In this document: positions 1 to 7,804 of the stretch, piece after piece
Numbering within the stretch: position 1 is the stretch's first letter
Layout: every line of letters starts with the position of its first letter
Assembly (NCBI GenBank): GCA_017643365.1
Contig: JAEPNO010000024.1
Span: 1-39,886, forward strand
Reading direction: 5' to 3'
Length of the DNA: 39,886 nucleotides
Source: Balneolaceae bacterium
GTDB lineage: Bacteria > Bacteroidota > Rhodothermia > Balneolales > Balneolaceae
Translations under genes and position numbers: made by a program
Notes under the pieces: model-generated
The model's input: only the letters and a program-made list of their open reading frames with translations
Databases searched by the model: none
What the model was told of the DNA's origin: nothing

Positions 1-313
1 GATAGATCAAAAACACTAGCCGAAGATACACTACTGAATGGGCGAAGAGCTGAAGCACTTCACTTGGGAAAGTCATTGTTGTTCAGGATTTTGTTGTCAA
101 ACACACATATTAAACCTTCTGTGTTTTCGTGTTTTAGTGGCAAATAAAGGAATCGTTCAATTATCAATTAAGAATGATTCAATTAAGAATGATTCAATTA
201 AGAATGATTCAATTAAGAATGTTGAACTACTTAAGTGATAGATCAAAAACACTAGCCGAAGATACACTACTGAATGGGCGAAGAGCTGAAGCACTTCACT
301 TGGGAAAGTCATT
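1..313. repeat. 77-bp direct repeat pair, 236 bp apart
   Basis: Positions 1-77 and 237-313 are identical over 77 bp, and similarity continues less exactly past the shared ttttgttgtcaa at about 90-100 and 326-336. The left copy begins at the window edge, so it may extend further left. In copy 1 one frame stays open from base 1 to a TAA at 145-147 (reading DRSKTLAEDTLLNGRRAEAL, then HLGKSL), while copy 2 hits TAG right after HLGKSL. This may be a duplicated 3' end of a gene lying to the left. I do not recognise the peptide. Confidence 0.85.
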
Positions 314-441
314 ATAGTTCAGAATTTTGTTGTCAAAGAACATTTTAAATTTTTTGTGCTTCCGTGTTTTAGTGGCTAAAATTTCTTGATTCCGTGGCAA
401 AAATTATATTCAATTTTTTTGTGCTTTCGTGTTTTAGTAGC
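119..441. repeat. Short dispersed repeat, three copies
   Basis: The string gtgcttTcgtgttttagtggc, with one or two changes, occurs at 121-141, 356-376 and 421-441. Each copy follows a T-rich stretch. The whole block from 1 to about 460 has no convincing gene and looks like accumulated intergenic repeat debris between a gene off the left edge and the ABC-2 permease. Confidence 0.7.
164..221. repeat. 15-bp tandem repeat, about four copies
   Basis: The unit tcaattaagaatgat is repeated head to tail at 164, 179, 194 and 209, the last copy lacking its final two bases. It lies between the two 77-bp direct repeats. A 66-codon open frame across it is only the translation of the repeat (IKNDS repeated) and is not called a gene. 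Confidence 0.9.
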
Positions 442-462
442 ATAGATGAGTAGTTAATAGAC

Positions 463-505
463 AAAAAAAGTCACCCTAATCTTGCTGTAAGTAGACTAGG
501 ATGAC
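463..505 (-). terminator. Rho-independent terminator of the ABC-2 operon
   Basis: gtcaccctaatc (470-481) can pair with gactaggatgac (494-505), a 12-bp stem with two G-T pairs. On the minus strand it is followed by a run of seven T (463-469). It lies 28 bp past the stop of the permease gene. Confidence 0.85.
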
Positions 506-533
506 GTTTAGCATTTAAATAATGTTCAGAGAG

Positions 534-1829
534 TTAGCTCTGGCGAATCCATTTTGCTAGTTCTTTGTACGATGGTTTTTTGCCGTACATCAGAATTCCA
601 ACTCGATAGATTTTTGCGGCAACCCACATCAAGCCAACAAAGGTCACAATCATAAGTAACAACGAAGCGATGATTTGAATTGCAGGCACTTCAGTTGCTG
701 CTATTCTTGAAATCATGTTGATGGGTGCCGTAAGTGGGAATAAACTTGCAACCACCGCTATAGTGGAGTCGGGATCTTCCATCACTTTTAGGTTTAAAAA
801 GTAGGCAATGAAAATTGGAATCATTACCGGCATCATAAACTGCTGGGTATCTTGCTCTGAATCTACAGCAGCTCCAATTGCTGCAAATATCCCGGCATAA
901 ATCAAGAATCCAATGATGAAGAAAACGAAGAAATAGGCAAAGATTGAAGGATCGAAAATGAACATTTCTAATTTCGATGGATCAAATGAAGCCGATGCTT
1001 CCACGGCTTCGGGAGGGAGATTACTCACCTGAGCATCTACAAACATGGTGGCAACCGGCGCCGCTGCCATCGATAATCCGATGTAAGAGGCAATCCATAT
1101 TCCAAATTGAGTAAGAGCTAACACGCAGATGCCCAATAGTTTACCTGTCATCAGTTCAATGGGTTTAACAGATGAGGCAATTACCTCAACAATACGATTC
1201 GTTTTTTCTTCAATCACACTTCGCATAAGCACAGCGCCGTAACCGAATACGCCAATGAAAATAAGTAAGCCAAGAATGAAGCCAAACACTGCGCCAAGCA
1301 CTGCATTATCTTCTTCTTCGCCTTGTTCGGTTAGTTTTAAGGAGTCGATGTTGTATCGAGCTTCAAAGATTTCTCGAACTTCTTCCGACACATTACTGCG
1401 TGCTAATCGCTCTTCTCGAAGTACCCGACGTACATCAGATTCAACAGATTCGATAAAACTTATACCGCCGGCTCCACCATAAACAAGGGTAGGGCGCTCT
1501 GTATAATTGATGTTTTCTTCGGTAAGGATAATATATCCATCTACATCACCGTCGAGCACTTGGGCACGGATACTGTCCAGTGGAATTGCACTGGCGTCGA
1601 AATATCGGGCCGGGTCTAGTTCTTCTAGTTCGTTGTAAACCGCTTCAGTTTGATCAATTACAGCAACGGTTCGGGTTACTTCACCTTCCGAAATGGACAC
1701 GTAGATCATAATCCCCATAAACACTATAAAAGCCAGGGGCGTTAATAACGTGGATAGAATAAATGATTTTGTTCGAACACGAGTGAGATATTCACGCTTT
1801 AGTACTAAAAATACTTTTGAAAAATCCAT
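534..1829 (-). CDS. ABC-2 type transporter permease (NatB/YhaP-like)
   Basis: A 431-residue integral membrane protein of the ABC-2 permease type (ABC2_membrane_3 fold). One N-terminal transmembrane helix (about 22-45) follows a basic cytoplasmic start (KREYLTRVRTKSF). A long extracytoplasmic segment runs from about 46 to 180, and several helices occupy the C-terminal half, including the AVLMRSVIEEKTNRIVEVI loop typical of the family. The gene starts 1 bp after the stop of the ATPase gene upstream, so the two are translationally coupled and should form one exporter. Family relatives are annotated as sodium, drug or peptide efflux; nothing here fixes the substrate. The length is normal for the family. 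Confidence 0.9.
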   Translation of the reverse strand: MDFSKVFLVLKREYLTRVRTKSFILSTLLTPLAFIVFMGIMIYVSISEGEVTRTVAVIDQTEAVYNELEELDPARYFDASAIPLDSIRAQVLDGDVDGYIILTEENINYTERPTLVYGGAGGISFIESVESDVRRVLREERLARSNVSEEVREIFEARYNIDSLKLTEQGEEEDNAVLGAVFGFILGLLIFIGVFGYGAVLMRSVIEEKTNRIVEVIASSVKPIELMTGKLLGICVLALTQFGIWIASYIGLSMAAAPVATMFVDAQVSNLPPEAVEASASFDPSKLEMFIFDPSIFAYFFVFFIIGFLIYAGIFAAIGAAVDSEQDTQQFMMPVMIPIFIAYFLNLKVMEDPDSTIAVVASLFPLTAPINMISRIAATEVPAIQIIASLLLMIVTFVGLMWVAAKIYRVGILMYGKKPSYKELAKWIRQS

Positions 1830-1830
1830 C

Positions 1831-2751
1831 TTACGCTACCTCCTCATTTTTAAGGTTATCTTCGCCAACGGTAGAGATAAAAATCTCATTTAGCGAAGGC
1901 TGAACCCGTTCGAATTTATGAATCTCGGCATGGTCGATGGCCAGATGGAGAATCTCCTGCATATTTTGTCCGTTTAGCACTCTTATTTCTGCAAAATTTG
2001 TAGATCGATTGTTGATACGAACGCCTTCCAGCTTGTCGAGGAAGGAACCGTCGCCCTCAAACTCTAGGTTAATGGTGTTTTTACCGAACGATGCTTTTAC
2101 TTCTCGTAGATCACCTTGAAGTACTGTTTTACCATTATTGAAAAGGCAGATATCGTCGCACATTTGTTCTACTTGCTCCATTCTGTGCGTAGAAAATAAA
2201 ATGGTTTTTCCCTGCGAACGTAAGTCAATGATCACCTCTTTCAAAGTTTCGGAATTGATGGGATCTAATCCTGAAAAAGGCTCATCGAAAATATAAATAT
2301 CAGGATCGTGAGCAATGGTAGCAATGAACTGAATCTTTTGCGACATCCCTTTTGAAAGCTCCGAAACTTCTTTCTTTTTCCAGTCGGATGCGCCAAATCG
2401 ATCGAGCCAAAAATTAATCGATTTTTTAGCCGCTTTGATATCCATACCTTTAAGTTGGGTGAGATACAATAATTGCTCGCCCACTTTCATTTTTTTGTAC
2501 AAGCCACGCTCTTCCGGCATGTAGCCAATCATTTTCTGCGTTAAAGGGCTAGCAATCTGCCCATTGATGGTGATTGTACCGGTATCAGGCGCAAGTATAT
2601 TGTTGATCATGCGAATAGTAGTGGTTTTACCTGCACCATTTGGACCAAGAAGCCCAAAAATTCGCCCTTTTTCTATAGTAAAACTTACATCACTTACTGC
2701 TTTATTCTTACCAAATGCCTTAGATACTTCATCTAGATGAATTATTCCCAT
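1831..2751 (-). CDS. ABC transporter ATP-binding protein (NatA-like)
   Basis: A 306-residue nucleotide-binding subunit. Walker A GPNGAGKTT is at residues 36-44, followed by the signature LSKGMSQK (a degenerate LSGGQ), Walker B with IFDEPFSGLD, and the switch histidine in STHRMEQ. The C-terminal 80 or so residues match the DUF4162 domain usual in NatA/YhaQ-type ATPases and end in SLNEIF. It powers the permease encoded immediately downstream. It is divergent from glgA with a 135-bp gap that must hold both promoters. The substrate is unknown. Confidence 0.93.
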   Translation of the reverse strand: MGIIHLDEVSKAFGKNKAVSDVSFTIEKGRIFGLLGPNGAGKTTTIRMINNILAPDTGTITINGQIASPLTQKMIGYMPEERGLYKKMKVGEQLLYLTQLKGMDIKAAKKSINFWLDRFGASDWKKKEVSELSKGMSQKIQFIATIAHDPDIYIFDEPFSGLDPINSETLKEVIIDLRSQGKTILFSTHRMEQVEQMCDDICLFNNGKTVLQGDLREVKASFGKNTINLEFEGDGSFLDKLEGVRINNRSTNFAEIRVLNGQNMQEILHLAIDHAEIHKFERVQPSLNEIFISTVGEDNLKNEEVA

Positions 2752-2886
2752 GTATCCTGATTTTTTATTTTAAGTTATAATAAAACTTTGCAGAAGCTAC
2801 GCATATACGTTGCAACATCAACAAAGATTTCTTATTTGTATGCCAAGCGGAATTACGAAGACTATTGAAATGGGTTACATAAATTT

Positions 2887-4329
2887 ATGCATATAATTCA
2901 TCTTAGCGCCGAATGTTATCCTGCCGCAAAAGCCGGCGGTTTAGGTGATGTAGTAGGTTCTTTACCTAAATACCTAAATCAGCATGGCGAATTTTGCGAA
3001 GTAATTATTCCAAAATATCGAACGCCGTGGCTCGACGAACAAGAGTTCGATGTTGTTTGGGAATCCAGCGCACCCTTAGGCCAAGATTATTTTGGATTTA
3101 CCATCCTAAAAGAAAAAACCAACAAATTGGGTTTTCCCTTTTATGTAATTGACATTCCAGGTCGTTTTGATCGACCGGGAGTGTACATCGATCCGTGGTC
3201 GGGGCATGGATATTGGGATGAATTTGAACGGGCACTTTCGTTTCAGATTGCTGCTTTGGAATGGATTCGAACCTTTCATAAAAAGCCGGATGTGATTCAT
3301 TGTCACGATCATCACACCGGTTTGGTACCATTTATGATCAAGCAATGTGTTCGATTTAGCGAGTTGCAGGATATGCCGTCCATTATCACGGTTCATAATG
3401 CCGAGTATCAAGGTCAGCAGAGTATGATGAATGCTGAAATGTTGCCTCCATTTATACCGCACAACTACGGTCTACTAGAATGGAATGGGCAGTTGAATTC
3501 GTTGGCCTCTGCTTTGAAATGTGCATGGCAAATCACAACGGTTTCTCAAAGTTATATGCAGGAGTTGGGTGAGTCGTCCAGTGGTTTAGAACCTCTTTTC
3601 AATCAGGAAACGGCAAAGTCGCGAGGTATAATTAATGGAATTGATACGGAGGTTTGGGATCCTTCCACCGATCCACTTCTTGAGCACAATTATACGATTA
3701 GAGGAATTAAAACCGGGAAGAAGAAAAATAAAGCAGTGTTGTGTGAGCAGTTTGGGCTTAATCCGGAGCTTCCGACCATCGCATTTATCGGTCGCCTGGT
3801 TCGTGAAAAAGGGGCGGATTTACTTCCCGATCTCATTTCACATTTTATGCACAGCGATAAAGAAGTGAATTTTATCCTTCTGGGAACCGGTGATCCAAGT
3901 CTACACGATATTTTTGCCCGCATGGAGAACGACCATTTTGGTTATTTCGATGCAACGCTAGAATACAACGAAAAACTCGCGCACCAAATGTATGCCGGGT
4001 CAGATTTTATTCTAATGCCATCACGCGTTGAGCCATGTGGCTTGAATCAAATGTTTGCAATGCGCTATGGAACTATCCCAATTGTTCGATCGATTGGTGG
4101 ATTAATTGATACCGTAAAGGACCTCAGCGATGGGGATGGTTACGGAATTCGATTTGATGATTTTACTCTGCACGAGGCAGAAGAGGCAATTAACCGAGCG
4201 ATTGATCTTTTCGCTGATAAAAAAGAGATTCAACGAGTGGTGTCAAGAATTGCAAAACTGGATTATTCTTGGAACAACTCGGCTAAGGAATATATTAACA
4301 TGTACAAAGAACTAATCAATTTAAAGTAA
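2887..4329 (+). CDS. glgA: Glycogen synthase (ADP-glucose)
   Basis: A 480-residue GT5 glycosyltransferase that adds glucose from ADP-glucose to the non-reducing end of glycogen in the cytoplasm. The N-terminal ADP-glucose motif K-x-G-G-L appears as KAGGLGD from K15. The C-terminal domain has AFIGRLVREKGADLL and PSRVEPCGLNQMFAMRYG, with the catalytic Glu of the E-x-x-x-G-L-x-x loop region, then GGLIDTV. The length is typical of bacterial GlgA. The ATG at 2887 is directly followed by the conserved start HIIHLSAECYP. glgC begins 9 bp downstream, so the two form an operon. Confidence 0.97.
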   Translation: MHIIHLSAECYPAAKAGGLGDVVGSLPKYLNQHGEFCEVIIPKYRTPWLDEQEFDVVWESSAPLGQDYFGFTILKEKTNKLGFPFYVIDIPGRFDRPGVYIDPWSGHGYWDEFERALSFQIAALEWIRTFHKKPDVIHCHDHHTGLVPFMIKQCVRFSELQDMPSIITVHNAEYQGQQSMMNAEMLPPFIPHNYGLLEWNGQLNSLASALKCAWQITTVSQSYMQELGESSSGLEPLFNQETAKSRGIINGIDTEVWDPSTDPLLEHNYTIRGIKTGKKKNKAVLCEQFGLNPELPTIAFIGRLVREKGADLLPDLISHFMHSDKEVNFILLGTGDPSLHDIFARMENDHFGYFDATLEYNEKLAHQMYAGSDFILMPSRVEPCGLNQMFAMRYGTIPIVRSIGGLIDTVKDLSDGDGYGIRFDDFTLHEAEEAINRAIDLFADKKEIQRVVSRIAKLDYSWNNSAKEYINMYKELINLK

Positions 4330-4338
4330 AGGGACAAA

Positions 4339-5613
4339 ATGAAAGACTCTGTGATTTCGATAATATTAGGAGGAGGGAGAGGAACACGATTGTTCCCGCT
4401 AACCGACCATCGTTCGAAACCGGCAGTTCCTGTTGGGGGTAAATACCGATTGGTTGATATACCGATTTCAAATTGCCTGAATTCGGATATCCGAAGAATT
4501 TATGTGCTTACGCAATTCAACTCGGCGTCGTTAAATCGGCACATCAAAAACACCTTTAACTTCGATATGTTTAGTCGAGGCTTTGTTGATATTTTGGCCG
4601 CCGAGCAAACCGCTGATAATACCGACTGGTTCCAAGGCACAGCCGATGCGGTAAGACAGTGCATTCGGCATCTCGAAAATCACAAGTTTAGTCACGTTCT
4701 CATACTTTCCGGTGATCAATTATATCAAATGGATTACCGAAAGATGCTACAGAGGCATAAGCAAAATAAATCGCACTTAACGGTTGCCACAATTCCGGTT
4801 GTTGCAAAAGACGCCACCGGATTCGGGATTATGAAAACCAATGATGATGGATTGATAGACAGCTTTGTAGAAAAGCCATCATTGGATGAGTTGGAAGATT
4901 GGGGATCGAATGTACCTGAGCCATATGCGAGCCAAGGCAAACATTATTTGGCCTCTATGGGTATTTATATTTTCAATCGTAAAACCTTGCTGGATTTACT
5001 CGAGCGCAATCCCGATGCCACCGATTTCGGTAAGGAAATCATCCCAAAAACCTTAGACGAAGGCTTTAAAGTAAGCAGCTACGAGTTCGGCGGTTATTGG
5101 ACTGACATTGGAACCATTAAGTCGTTTTTTGAAGCAAATTTGGAGCTCGCAGATACCATTCCGGCGTTCAATTTATACGATAACGATAATATGATTTTTA
5201 CTCGTGCTCGATTACTTCCTCCATCAAAAATCATGGGTACAACGCTTGAAAACTCACTAGTTGCTGAGGGTTCAATTATCGAAGCAAGTAGAATGGTTCG
5301 CTCGGTGATTGGTATTCGATCCCGAATCGGAAAGGGCACCACGGTTGAGCATTCCATTGTAATGGGTAACGATAATTATCAAAGTAAAGAGTTTATCGAC
5401 AATGCAGCGGCCGACAAACCTGCTATGGGTATTGGCCAGCGCTGTTTTATAAGCAATTGCATCATCGATAAAAATGTAAGTATCGGTAACGATGTTCGGA
5501 TTGTAGGCGGGGATCATCTCCCGGATGGTGATCATGAATATCATCACGTACGAGATGGAATTGTGATTGTGCCGAAAGGGACGGTAATTCCAAGTGGAAC
5601 TGCTATTCAGTAA
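4339..5613 (+). CDS. glgC: Glucose-1-phosphate adenylyltransferase
   Basis: A 424-residue ADP-glucose pyrophosphorylase that makes ADP-glucose from ATP and glucose 1-phosphate, the committed step of glycogen synthesis and the substrate for the GlgA encoded just upstream. The nucleotidyltransferase signature GGGRGTRLFPLT starts at residue 11 and is followed by SKPAVPVGGKYRLVDIPISN. YWTDIGTIKSFFEANL and the C-terminal left-handed beta-helix (IGIRSRIGKGTTVEHSIVMG, then ISNCIIDKNVSIG) are present. The final 11 bp overlap the 3' end of the convergent gene. No branching or debranching enzyme gene is in the window. Confidence 0.97.
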   Translation: MKDSVISIILGGGRGTRLFPLTDHRSKPAVPVGGKYRLVDIPISNCLNSDIRRIYVLTQFNSASLNRHIKNTFNFDMFSRGFVDILAAEQTADNTDWFQGTADAVRQCIRHLENHKFSHVLILSGDQLYQMDYRKMLQRHKQNKSHLTVATIPVVAKDATGFGIMKTNDDGLIDSFVEKPSLDELEDWGSNVPEPYASQGKHYLASMGIYIFNRKTLLDLLERNPDATDFGKEIIPKTLDEGFKVSSYEFGGYWTDIGTIKSFFEANLELADTIPAFNLYDNDNMIFTRARLLPPSKIMGTTLENSLVAEGSIIEASRMVRSVIGIRSRIGKGTTVEHSIVMGNDNYQSKEFIDNAAADKPAMGIGQRCFISNCIIDKNVSIGNDVRIVGGDHLPDGDHEYHHVRDGIVIVPKGTVIPSGTAIQ

Positions 5614-6361
5614 ACCGATCGAAAGGAATTACAAAGCCAAGGTGAGGCAGAATGAAATCTCTCTTGGACGATAAATTATAAAACGCAACGAAGCCGAGGT
5701 CAAACCCGGCTTTGTTGTTTAAGATTCGGTAGGTAAAGGAGCTCACAAAATCTAAAGGAGAATTAGAAGTATTAATGGGGCGACCAAACGAATAGCCATC
5801 AAGATAAACCGTGTGATCGATTAGATTTTGAAAGGTTCTATTCTCAATAAGAATTAGCGATTTTCCGGTGAGATAAAAAGCATAATTAAGCTTAAATGAG
5901 GGGGGTGAAGAAAAATCTGAAATAGTTTCAGAATATTTTTTCATCAGGCCAATACTCATCCCAACTTGAAGCAGTCCATTTTTTGTGGGTGTTGTTAAGC
6001 CAAGGTCAATCGTACGAGATGAAAATTCCCTATGATATTGTGAGAGACCAAATCCGATATCGATTTTAACCTGATCAGAAATGGGGAATTGAACACTCGG
6101 CTGAACATAATAAGCCTGCTCTCCCAAGCTTAATAATTCGATGATTCCAAAACCGGCTTTTAGAAAAGCATGTTCGCCAATGCCAATTCCAACTATGTTA
6201 TAGTTGATGTAATAATTTTTGACAAACCCCTTTCCATTTTTGATCTCATACGGAGTGCCCATCACTATTGTGGAATCTCGCAATGATTGGGAGCTAGTTG
6301 AAGTGCTGGTTACTGAAAATGTACCAATCAAAATTAACAGATAGAAAGTAATCGAACGCAT
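5603..6361 (-). CDS. Unknown exported, probably beta-rich outer-membrane protein
   Basis: I do not recognise this protein. From the ATG at 6361 it is 252 residues, with a basic-hydrophobic N-terminus (MRSITFYLLILIGTFSVTS) that looks like a Sec signal peptide. The rest alternates short beta-like stretches with glycine turns (IGIGEHAFLKAGFGIIEL, IDIGFGLSQ, LQVGMSIGLM) and ends LPHLGFVIPFDRF, as in small outer-membrane barrels. The open frame can be extended to a TTG at 6421, but that start lies inside the sucD terminator hairpin, so an ATG at 6361 or 6367 is preferred. It has no clear partner: sucD is upstream behind a terminator and glgC converges on it. Confidence 0.6.
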   Translation of the reverse strand: MRSITFYLLILIGTFSVTSTSTSSQSLRDSTIVMGTPYEIKNGKGFVKNYYINYNIVGIGIGEHAFLKAGFGIIELLSLGEQAYYVQPSVQFPISDQVKIDIGFGLSQYHREFSSRTIDLGLTTPTKNGLLQVGMSIGLMKKYSETISDFSSPPSFKLNYAFYLTGKSLILIENRTFQNLIDHTVYLDGYSFGRPINTSNSPLDFVSSFTYRILNNKAGFDLGFVAFYNLSSKRDFILPHLGFVIPFDRFTE

Positions 6362-6384
6362 ACCCATAAGTTTAACAATACTAA

Positions 6385-6418
6385 ATAAAAAAGCCTTATC
6401 CGATAACGAATAAGGCTT
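6385..6418 (-). terminator. Rho-independent terminator of sucD
   Basis: A nine-bp perfect stem, aagccttat (6391-6399) and ataaggctt (6410-6418), is followed on the minus strand by a T-rich tail (6385-6392). It sits 30 bp past the sucD stop and separates sucD from the next leftward gene. Confidence 0.9.
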
Positions 6419-6447
6419 CAAATATTGTTTACTAAGGCAAGTAAAAA

Positions 6448-7317
6448 TTAAGCAAGCACTCCCTTAAGAGTCTCGCCAATATCCGCAGGGCTTTCAACAA
6501 CAGTAATACCTGCATCAGCAAGTGCTTTCTTTTTATCCTGTGCAGTTCCTTTGCCACCAGAGATGATTGCACCGGCGTGTCCCATTCGGCGGCCCGGAGG
6601 CGCTGTAGAACCAGCGATGAAAGCAACAACAGGCTTCGTTACATGATCTTTGATGTAGGCAGCAGCCTCTTCTTCAGCAGATCCACCAATTTCACCGATT
6701 AATACGATAGATTCAGTGTCGGGATCGTCTTGGAATAACTTTACAGCATCCAAGTGAGTGGTTCCGATAACCGGATCGCCACCAATACCGATAGCCGTAC
6801 TTTGACCTAAACCAACTTTCGTTAGCTGATCAACCGCTTCGTAAGTAAGTGTTCCTGAACGGGAGATCAACCCAACATTACCCGGAGTAAAAATGTTACC
6901 CGGCATAATTCCAATTTTTGCCTCACCCGGAGTGATTACACCCGGACAGTTTGGGCCAACTAATACGGCGCCGTGGCTTTTTACAATTTGCTTAGCCACA
7001 ATCATGTCTTTTACTGGGATGCCTTCGGTGATAGCGATAATCACTTTGATGCCAGCAAAAGCAGCTTCGGTAATCGCATCTGCAGCAAAAGCCGGAGGCA
7101 CAAAAATTACAGAGGTATTAGCGCCTTCGTTTTCTACGGCATCGGCAACGGTGTTAAAAACAGGGCGATCAAGGTGTTTTTGCCCACCTTTACCCGGAGT
7201 TACGCCACCAACTACATTGGTTCCATATTCGATCATTTGTCCGGCGTGGAAGCTTCCTTCGCTACCGGTGAAGCCTTGAACTATAAGGCGAGTATCTTTT
7301 CCAACTAATACGCTCAT
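6448..7317 (-). CDS. sucD: Succinyl-CoA synthetase (ADP/GDP-forming) alpha subunit
   Basis: A 289-residue alpha subunit of the TCA-cycle enzyme that interconverts succinyl-CoA and succinate with substrate-level phosphorylation. The CoA-binding domain begins [21 protein letters not shown]. The phosphohistidine loop is [12 protein letters not shown] with the active histidine at residue 247, and [15 protein letters not shown] is the second family signature. The length and all key residues are as expected. The beta subunit gene sucC is not adjacent, which is common in this phylum. The gene ends at the terminator at 6385-6418, and its upstream side borders repeat DNA, so the promoter should lie within about 7318-7440. 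Confidence 0.97.
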   Translation of the reverse strand: MSVLVGKDTRLIVQGFTGSEGSFHAGQMIEYGTNVVGGVTPGKGGQKHLDRPVFNTVADAVENEGANTSVIFVPPAFAADAITEAAFAGIKVIIAITEGIPVKDMIVAKQIVKSHGAVLVGPNCPGVITPGEAKIGIMPGNIFTPGNVGLISRSGTLTYEAVDQLTKVGLGQSTAIGIGGDPVIGTTHLDAVKLFQDDPDTESIVLIGEIGGSAEEEAAAYIKDHVTKPVVAFIAGSTAPPGRRMGHAGAIISGGKGTAQDKKKALADAGITVVESPADIGETLKGVLA

Positions 7318-7430
7318 TCTATAAGTTTTTGAAGTGTGATTTTTCGGGCAGGAATATACGGGCTGTTTGGCAAAGTAGCTAAGAGCAAGGGCTTAAATCT
7401 GGTTAAATATTTTTTTTGGGGGATGTGGGA

Positions 7431-7498
7431 AGGCAAAAGTGAAAAGGCAAAAGTGAAAAGTGAAACGGCAGACGTGAAATGGAAAACGGCTAAGGTGA
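7431..7498. repeat. Degenerate heptamer repeat (gtgaaaa-like)
   Basis: Irregular copies of gtgaaaa/ggcaaaa (ggcaaaagtgaaaaggcaaa and so on, then degenerating through gacgtgaaatgg and ctaaggtgaatg) fill this stretch. A clean version of the same heptamer occurs at 27455-27482. It is part of the 480-bp repeat-rich, gene-free block between sucD and dnaG. Confidence 0.7.
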
Positions 7499-7499
7499 A

Positions 7500-7600
7500 T
7501 GAATGTCCCACCACGATTCGACTTTCGTCGAACCACCCCTCCGGTGGAGGGGAATTATTAAATTCGTAAATCGTACATCTTATCTCGCATATTCGTATTT
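7500..7600. repeat. Intergenic palindromic repeat, left inverted copy
   Basis: It contains ccaccacgattcgactttcg, then tcgaacc, the palindrome CCCCTCCGGTGGAGGGG (7536-7552), and aattattaaattcgtaaatc. The reverse complement of this block is closely matched at 9841-9937, on the other side of dnaG. Open frames across it are translations of the repeat and are not called. Confidence 0.85.
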
Positions 7601-7612
7601 CAACACCGAACA

Positions 7613-7655
7613 CCCCTCCCCGCGCCATCCGGCGCGGTACTCCCTTCAAGGGGAG
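7613..7655. repeat. Twin-hairpin intergenic element
   Basis: CCGCGCC-atcc-GGCGCGG (7620-7637) is a perfect 7-bp stem, followed directly by CTCCCTT-c-AAGGGGAG (7640-7655), a second stem with one bulged G. Together with the flanking cccctcc and gggg it forms a compact REP-like element. The same two-hairpin plan on shorter stems is seen in the insertion at 14963-14984. Confidence 0.75.
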
Positions 7656-7804
7656 ACTTATTTGAAATCGTAATTCGTATTTCCTTATTCGCAGATTCGT
7701 AATTCTCTCGAGTTCAAAGTTCAAAGTTCGATGTTCGATGTTCAAGTGTTCAATTGTTCCTCTGATCCTTTGTGCCTTACTCACATTGTTCCTATCATTC
7801 AAAA

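Noticed and set aside
38-238. 66-codon open frame at the left edge
   Set aside because: It is a translation of the 77-bp and 15-bp repeats (I-K-N-D-S repeated); no start context and no protein-like composition.
6362-6421. N-terminal extension of the unknown exported protein from a TTG at 6421
   Set aside because: The start would lie inside the sucD terminator hairpin, and the ATG at 6361 or 6367 gives a cleaner signal peptide.
7314-7802. 162-codon open frame opposite the dnaG leader
   Set aside because: It reads through the palindromic and microsatellite repeats; its residues simply mirror the repeat DNA.
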